Assembly: GCA_013214575.1 (NCBI GenBank)
Contig: JABSSD010000148.1
Coordinates: 1-64,000, forward strand
Origin: Paracoccaceae bacterium
GTDB lineage: Bacteria > Pseudomonadota > Alphaproteobacteria > Rhodobacterales > Rhodobacteraceae
Direction of reading: 5' to 3'
Length of the DNA: 64,000 nt
Below the pieces are notes generated by a model, which saw nothing but the letters and a program-made list of their open reading frames with translations, made no database searches and was not told the DNA's origin. Shown in pieces: positions 59,144 through 64,000 of the stretch. The stretch's first letter is position 1; every line of letters begins with the position of its first letter. The position numbers and the translations under genes are program-made.

Positions 59144-59861
59144 CAGCGGCGCAAAGCCCAGACATTCAAAATCGCAGCTTTCAAATATGCTGGTGTGGGG
59201 TTGCCTGCGCCAGCAAAAAGCTGGGCAATTCGCGTGACGTTGGCCACATTACGCAATCCACCTTTCAGCCGCGCAACCGCGTGCAGGGCATCAATTGCCC
59301 GCTCACAAGCAAAGGCGGTGCCTTCAACCACCGCGGCTACATCTGCGCGGCTCACCTCTTTGATGATCACCGGGCGCAACATCCCGCTTTGCAATTGAGG
59401 CATTGCAGTGATGGCAACTGGCAACTGGCAACTGCAGATCGCCGCAGAAAACCAAGGCAAAGCCACCAATTTTGACCATTGCCCGAAGCCATTCAAAGGT
59501 TTCCCCAGTCTGGCCGGTTTTTTGTTTTTCTGGTTGAGGTATTGCGCTTCGTCCACCACTAAAACGCGACGCACTTCTTTGGTAGCCCAGGCCCAAGGTA
59601 GGAAGCGAATAGCATTCTAGCCTCAGCGTGTGTATTATAGTGGGGCACCGTCCTCAAAATCCTTGAAAGTGACTTGGCAAAGTTCCAGCCAGTGCCCTCT
59701 CCACGCGCGGCTTGTACATAAAAACCGTCATACCCGGGTGTGAAGCAAAACGTCTTCACAACTTGTGTTTTTCCAACTCCGGATGAACCCGCGACCATGG
59801 TCATAGCGGGTTGCTCCACTTCGCGGACGCGTTCAAGTGATCGCAAGTGCGTTTCCATGTT
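59140..59861 (-). pseudogene. MuB-like transposition ATPase, frameshifted
   Basis: In order: MTMVAGSSGVGKTQVVKTFC (Walker A) and FYVQAARGEGTGWNFAKSL, then a frame change. Walker B RVLVVDEAQYLNQKNKK follows. ETFEWLRAMVKIGGFALVFCGD comes in a further frame, then VIIKEVSRADVAAVVEG and GGLRNVANVTRIAQLF (C-terminal domain). At least two frameshifts split an ATPase that in Mu delivers target DNA to the transposase. It is fused in frame at its start to the MuA tail, which suggests a deletion at the junction. Confidence 0.7.
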
Positions 59862-60556
59862 CTTCAAAAACCCTTCTGGAACGCCGATATCCTGTTCTAT
59901 CTCAGACGTTTGACTGGAGACGCGCAATGGTGATCCGAAGCGTGGTGCAACGACAGTCTCACTGTCAGCAAGAGAAACACCCTCTGGCGCTTCCAGTCTT
60001 GCGAGAGCGGCTGTGAAATCTGCATCCGCCAAGTATTCGTTGGCAGTGTTTCCAGCTGCAACAGCAGTACTGGCGGCTTTGCGGTTGCGCGCAGCTGTTC
60101 GAATTCCATCAACACTATCGCAGGCCCCAACTGCGACAGGCTCAATGCCCTCACAGATCAATCGGCCACCCTCGTCAATGAGATAGCTGGTGCGTCAAAA
60201 TCATCAGGATCACGGCCCAGCAAGATGCGCTGAACGGAGCCATGAAATCGTATCAAAATGTCCTGTGTCTTTGGGGAGCCGTAGACCCAGCCGTTTTTCT
60301 TGACTTGCCCAACGCGGTCCACTGCAACAACAGAGTAAATCAAACCGGAAAGGTAGCGTTGGCGTGCGGTTGGTTTGCGGAAATTACGTGCGGCTAGGCC
60401 ATCGCCCCAGTCCACCCAAAAATCCTGCGTCCGGCCATAAAGCGAAACCCATTCCAAAGGTCCGATAGATGTCTTGTCGCGGTGCACAGGCTGGGTAAGC
60501 TGTTTTGCCGCGTCGGCCCGCCCGTGTGGTGCAACAAGCCTTTGAGCCTCGCCCAA
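59862..60556 (-). pseudogene. MuA-like transposase, C-terminal remnant
   Basis: VKKNGWVYGSPKTQDILIRF and ILLGRDPDDFDAP are the Mu transposase C-terminal beta-barrel. A frameshift near 60180 leads to DEGGRLICEGIEPVAVGACDSVDGIRTAARNRKAA and ARFGSPLR-like APRFGSPLRV. The catalytic DDE core upstream is absent, since the reading frame starts near 60556 close to the divergent repressor. Non-functional remnant of a transposable phage. Confidence 0.7.
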
Positions 60557-60691
60557 CTCCTTCCAACGCCGCTAGACAGTGGGATAAGACGGCCACGCCT
60601 AACAAGACTTGCGCCCAATATCGCGTGTGTCACGCCAAGCCTGTATCAACGGGAAGTCTGGCGCTGCATCTCAGCCCGCCTGCGGTTGCTC

Positions 60692-61033
60692 ATGCTTCAA
60701 CACAAGCTATCAGTCGCTGACTTGGCCACATGTGGGGGAGTGTCAAAAAGTGCGGTGGAAAAATATCTCGCTGGGCCAAGTTCGCCGCGCGCTACTGCAA
60801 TCGCCTCTATCTGTATGGAACTTGGAGCGAACGCTCATTGGCTATTGTTCGGTGAAGCGGACAACGACCTCGCAATAATTTCCAATGCCGTGGAGGGTGT
60901 AGTTGTTGCGCTACTAAATGAACTCAGACAGGATACTGAACTCGCGCGCAAGTTTGAGGTCAACGAATTTGGTAGTGAGGAGTGGAGGATTTTCATGGCA
61001 GCGCTTAGGATCGAATTTTGTCCGTCACGATAA
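60692..61033 (+). pseudogene. HTH repressor-like gene truncated by IS6 remnant
   Basis: LRLLMLQHKLSVADLATCGGVSKSAVEKYLAGPSSPRATAIASICMELGANAHWLLFGE is a phage-type Xre helix-turn-helix domain with the usual WLLFGE tail. The true start is probably a non-ATG codon upstream (~60640). The C-terminus, from about MAALRIEFCPSR, is IS6 DNA (60993-61033), so the natural end is lost. It is divergent from the MuA remnant, as the repressor is in Mu-like phages. Confidence 0.6.
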
Positions 61034-61469
61034 CATGCGGACTCCCACAGCGATTGATGATTTTTCGTAGAAACTTCAACGCCGCCTTGCCCTCCCGGCG
61101 TTTGGCGACAAAGGTTTCCAACACCTCAGCTTGGTGATCCACAGCACGCCAAAGAGAGTGCGTCTCGCCGTCGATCTTCACAAAAACCTCGTCCAGGTGC
61201 CATTGCCAATTGGACTGGGCGCGCCTCTGGCGGATACGTTTTCTGCGGGTCTGCGCGGCGCACAACGACCCGAACCTACTCCACCAGAAACGGGCCGTCT
61301 CGGGACTGATATCAATCCCTCGCTCCTGCAACAGGCCTGAGACATTTGGGAGGGAAAGAGGCAACCGAACCTGCATCATCGCCGCAAGCCGGATGATATC
61401 GGGGCGCGTTCGGAAATACCAAAAAGGGGCGCAGGATAGCTCCTGCGCCCCTAACTTGCTCGGACTCAT
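61005..61469 (-). pseudogene. IS6-family transposase, N-terminal two thirds
   Basis: A 154-residue frame with WYFRTRPDIIRLAAMMQVRLPLSLPNVSGLLQERGIDISPET (N-terminal HTH), RRAQSNWQWHLDEVFVKIDGETHSLWRAVDHQAEVLETFVAKRR (first catalytic Asp) and SPHVIVTDKIRS (second Asp). It stops at TAA directly after IRS, where SYSAAMK would be expected. A full protein has ~230 residues, so the catalytic Glu part is gone. The same lesion occurs in the remnant at 13.8 kb. Confidence 0.85.
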
Positions 61470-61478
61470 GTGCCGGAT

Positions 61479-62528
61479 TTAGCGGGCAGGCAGCGGCATC
61501 CAGTCGGGAACCGACACCTCCGCATGGGCGAACTGAGGCAGTTTTGCCGAAAGATCCGCCATGTTCTTGATGTTGCCATCAATCAGCATTTGCTGGGTGA
61601 TCAGCGTGGGCGGAACGATGACGTTATGGTCTACTTCGTCGCCAGCCAACAGCATGGCCAGGGTGCGCACCGAAACCTCGCCAACCACAGCCGGGTTGGT
61701 CGCGGCGGTCGCAACCCAGGCACTGCCTTCTTCAAGCATTGCCGAGATGTCAGCCGTGGACACATCTGCCGAATAGATTTTGATCTGATCGCTCAGACCT
61801 GCTTCGTCGACCGCAATTTTGACACCCTTGGCGAATTCATCATAGGGCGCGAACATCACGGTGATGTCCGGGTTTGCCTGCAGCACAGACCGGGCCTGAT
61901 TGGCAACAGAGTTGGCGATCGGGTTGTCGAGCGTGCCAAAGGCAGCGGCTTCTTCGATTCCCGCGTATTTTTCACGGAAGATTTTCCAGGTCTCGTCGCG
62001 GCGGTCCAGCGGCGCGATGCCGGGCACATAGACATATCCGGCTTTCCAGACTTCACCATTGTCGATGATCGCCTGTTCCAGCGCCAGACGGGCCAGATCA
62101 CGATCAGATTGCTCGACCTGCGGCACCGCCGGGTTTTCGACGTTAACATCAAATGCCACGACCTTGATGCCCGCGTCCAGAGCCCGCTGAACAGCGTCCT
62201 GCATGGCTTCCGTCAGACCGTGCTGCACGATGATTCCGTCGACGCCAAGAGCGATGGCCTGATCCACCATGTCGGCCTGAAGTGCTGCATCCTGGCGGCT
62301 GTCGAAAATGCGGAGGTCGACGCCGATGGCGGCGGCCTGGCTCTCGACGCCCGACAAATAGGCCTGAAAGAAATCGCCGGTGGACAGGTAACGCACCAAA
62401 GCGATTTTAACATCGCCGGCGTTGTCAAACGGCGCGGGCATCCCGCCCGCTAGTGCCGGCGACAGTCCGGCGGCCAGTGCCACTGCACTGCTCGCCAATT
62501 TCATAAATATCCGACGTGAAAAGTCCAT
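61479..62528 (-). CDS. Ribose-type sugar ABC transporter, substrate-binding protein
   Basis: A 349-residue periplasmic binding protein (family 4 type). The N-terminus MDFSRRIFMKLASSAVALAAGLSPALA has the SRRxFxK pattern of the Tat pathway, unusual for this class. The lobe start is VKIALVRYLSTGDFFQAYLSGVESQAAAIGVDLRIFDSRQD and later IIVQHGLTEAMQDAVQRALDAGIKVVAFD, typical of ribose/galactose receptors. Last gene of ATPase, permease, binding protein. Its stop lies 10 bases from the IS6 remnant, so any genes once downstream may have been lost. Ligand unknown. Confidence 0.9.
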   Translation of the reverse strand: MDFSRRIFMKLASSAVALAAGLSPALAGGMPAPFDNAGDVKIALVRYLSTGDFFQAYLSGVESQAAAIGVDLRIFDSRQDAALQADMVDQAIALGVDGIIVQHGLTEAMQDAVQRALDAGIKVVAFDVNVENPAVPQVEQSDRDLARLALEQAIIDNGEVWKAGYVYVPGIAPLDRRDETWKIFREKYAGIEEAAAFGTLDNPIANSVANQARSVLQANPDITVMFAPYDEFAKGVKIAVDEAGLSDQIKIYSADVSTADISAMLEEGSAWVATAATNPAVVGEVSVRTLAMLLAGDEVDHNVIVPPTLITQQMLIDGNIKNMADLSAKLPQFAHAEVSVPDWMPLPAR

Positions 62529-62563
62529 TCTTAATCTCCCTTTTGGTGTTTTTGTGAGCGGCC

Positions 62564-63622
62564 CTAATGAGCCCCTCCGCGCTTTGACAGTGCGAAGGTA
62601 AAGACAAGTGCCACGACCAGAACCGCGCCCTTGACGAAATCTTGTGTGTAGTAAGGCGCGTTCATCATCGTCAGCCCCTGCAACAGAATGCCGATGAACA
62701 AGGCACCGATAATGGTGCCGAAAGCGTTTGGCTTTGCGGCGCCCAGAACCGCAAACCCGATGAGCGCCGCCGCAACCGAATCCAGCAACAGATTGTTGCC
62801 CGAGGCGATATCACCACGCCCCAGCCGGGCGGCCAGCAGGATGCCGCCAACCGAGGCCAGCACACCGGACATCATATAGGCAAGGATCTTGTACCGATTG
62901 ACATTGGCCCCAGCCAGGCTGGCGGCGCGTTGGTTCGAGCCGATGGCATACATGATGCGCCCATGCCGGGTCAGCTCCATGAAGCCCCAGACCAGAAAAC
63001 CGACCACCAGCAAGACGATCACCGAGACCGGAACGAGGTTTTCGATGAAGAAATCGAACCGGTGCCGGCCCAGCGCCAGAAAGGCCTTCGAAAAGACGCC
63101 CTCGGTCACCCGCCCGTCGGGCAGGGTCATGCCGGTGGCGATCGAGCGCCCCTGTGTCGGGATCCGCTGCAACCCAACCAGCAGGAACATCATGCCCAGG
63201 GTTGCCAGCAGGTCGGGCACCCGCATTTTGACGATGAGAAGCCCGTTGATCAGCCCGACAATAGCCCCCATGGCAAGACAGGCCGCAACCGCAGCAAAAG
63301 CGCTCATTTCCCAGACCACAAGCACATAGGATGACAGCATCAGCGATGTGGTGGCCACCGACCCTATGGACAGGTCAAACCCATCGACCACCAGGGTCAC
63401 GGTCACACCAAGGGCCAGAATGCCGGTGATGGCCACCGACTGAAAGATGAACACCGCGCTATAGGGGCCCGCAAAACCTTCGGCAAAAACGCTGAAGAAC
63501 AGAATTAGCCCAAGGGTCAGCGCAAGAAAGCCGTAGCGGATTGCGAATTCGGTCGCTGTCAGTTTGGATTTGACGTGAAGTTCCGGATTGGACAGCGTGT
63601 CGTTTGAGGCTTCAGATTGCAT
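62564..63622 (-). CDS. Ribose-type sugar ABC transporter, permease
   Basis: A 352-residue RbsC-type permease with about nine helices. It shows LVVDGFDLSIGSVATTSLMLSSYV, GLINGLLIVKMRVPDLLATLGMMFLLVGLQ and SGNNLLLDSVAAALIGFAVLGAAKPNAFGTIIGAL. The ATG at 63622 overlaps the end of the ATPase gene. Only one permease is present, so a homodimeric channel is likely. Confidence 0.92.
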   Translation of the reverse strand: MQSEASNDTLSNPELHVKSKLTATEFAIRYGFLALTLGLILFFSVFAEGFAGPYSAVFIFQSVAITGILALGVTVTLVVDGFDLSIGSVATTSLMLSSYVLVVWEMSAFAAVAACLAMGAIVGLINGLLIVKMRVPDLLATLGMMFLLVGLQRIPTQGRSIATGMTLPDGRVTEGVFSKAFLALGRHRFDFFIENLVPVSVIVLLVVGFLVWGFMELTRHGRIMYAIGSNQRAASLAGANVNRYKILAYMMSGVLASVGGILLAARLGRGDIASGNNLLLDSVAAALIGFAVLGAAKPNAFGTIIGALFIGILLQGLTMMNAPYYTQDFVKGAVLVVALVFTFALSKRGGAH

Positions 63623-64000
63623 GTTCGGTGTTGTCCGTTGTTTCGCTTTGCTGCCCGGCGACCTGTGTCAACACAGCCCCCAGATCAATGTCTTCGTTTC
63701 GGTGATCGCCAACGATCGTATGATCGGCCATCACGATAATTCGGTCGGCAATTTCCAGGGCTTCGTCCATTTCAGCCACCAGCACGACAGTGGCCCGTCC
63801 ACCGGCGGTCTCCCGAATTTTGTGGCCAATGTCTCGGCGGGCTTTGATGTCCACCCCCTGAAAAGGCTCATCAAGCACCAGTAGATTTGAGGCTTCGGCC
63901 AACCAGCGTCCGACCATGACTTTTTGCTGATTGCCACCGGAGAGGCTGCCAATCTCGTCGCGGTCGCTTTGGCAGACAATCCCCAGATCGGCAATTATGC
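63612..64000 (-). CDS. Ribose-type sugar ABC transporter, ATPase (C-terminal end, truncated by window)
   Basis: The frame is open to base 64000, so the gene begins outside. It holds the end of the second nucleotide-binding domain of an RbsA-type ATPase: signature SLSGGNQQKVMVGRWLA, Walker B LLVLDEPFQGVDIKARRDIG and the region VVLVAEMDEALEIADRIIVMADH. The usual switch serine/histidine position reads AEMDE. It overlaps the permease start by 11 bases. Confidence 0.92.
   Translation of the reverse strand, partial: IIADLGIVCQSDRDEIGSLSGGNQQKVMVGRWLAEASNLLVLDEPFQGVDIKARRDIGHKIRETAGGRATVVLVAEMDEALEIADRIIVMADHTIVGDHRNEDIDLGAVLTQVAGQQSETTDNTEHAI

Noticed and set aside
60158-60161. Separate small genes for each Mu-like frame (60158-60556 and 59559-60161)
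   Set aside because: Motif order shows that they are pieces of MuA and MuB broken by frameshifts, not independent genes.

Overview
The window looks like accessory DNA from a marine alphaproteobacterium of the Rhodobacteraceae (Roseobacter group). This rests on the GC-rich coding style, the density of ABC and TRAP transporters for small organic solutes, the sugar and amino-acid catabolic operons, and close matches in memory to Roseobacter-type proteins (DUF849/BKACE, Tm-1-like, Mu-like phage and mer proteins). No rRNA, tRNA, CRISPR array or replication origin was seen, so chromosome versus plasmid cannot be decided.

Layout. 1-2.7 kb: end of an RTX-type calcium-binding protein, a small lipoprotein, a cold-shock protein with terminator, and an SNase-fold secreted protein. 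2.7-3.3 kb: IS remnants. 3.4-13.3 kb: a catabolic cluster on the minus strand (frameshifted alanine racemase, M20 amidohydrolase, HDAC-like acetylpolyamine deacetylase, BKACE/DUF849 beta-keto acid cleavage enzyme, class III aminotransferase), a divergent LysR regulator and a polar amino-acid ABC importer. 13.6-17.6 kb: a gene graveyard with IS6- and IS5-type transposase remnants, a collapsed sugar ABC operon, lacI and dhaK stubs, TRAP fragments and one intact amidase. 17.8-28.7 kb: a metal island, made of a copper/periplasmic-redox operon (CcdA, SCO, PCuAC, thioredoxins, cytochrome c, DUF411 and others) next to a broad-spectrum mercury operon (merR, merT, merP, merF, merA, merB). 29-39.8 kb: a sugar or sugar-acid regulon (two TIM-barrel isomerases/epimerases, an enolase-superfamily dehydratase, a GntR regulator, a D-2-hydroxyacid dehydrogenase, a CUT1 ABC importer with two ATPases) tied together by TGGT-N3-ACCA palindromes. 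40-44.5 kb: a TetR-controlled set of a Tm-1-like protein, a PEP-hydrolase-like TIM barrel, a cupin and an M24 peptidase. 44.9-56.9 kb: a long minus-strand operon with a ribose-type ABC importer, SorC regulator, aldo/keto reductase, GlpD-like dehydrogenase, DhnA/LsrF-like aldolase, FGGY kinase and MDR oxidoreductase. 57.3-61.5 kb: a decayed Mu-like prophage and IS debris. 61.5-64 kb: part of another ribose-type sugar importer.

How the parts work together. Each intact module couples an importer, catabolic enzymes and a local regulator. The cluster at 3.4-13.3 kb fits uptake, deacetylation, transamination and acetyl-CoA-dependent cleavage of an N-acylated beta-amino acid. The 29-39.8 kb block fits a GntR-repressed uronate/aldonate-type route. 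The 45-57 kb operon fits a kinase, polyol-phosphate dehydrogenase and aldolase route. Between the modules, decayed IS6, IS5 and Mu-like pieces mark where DNA has been gained and lost. Substrates are inferred from gene families only.
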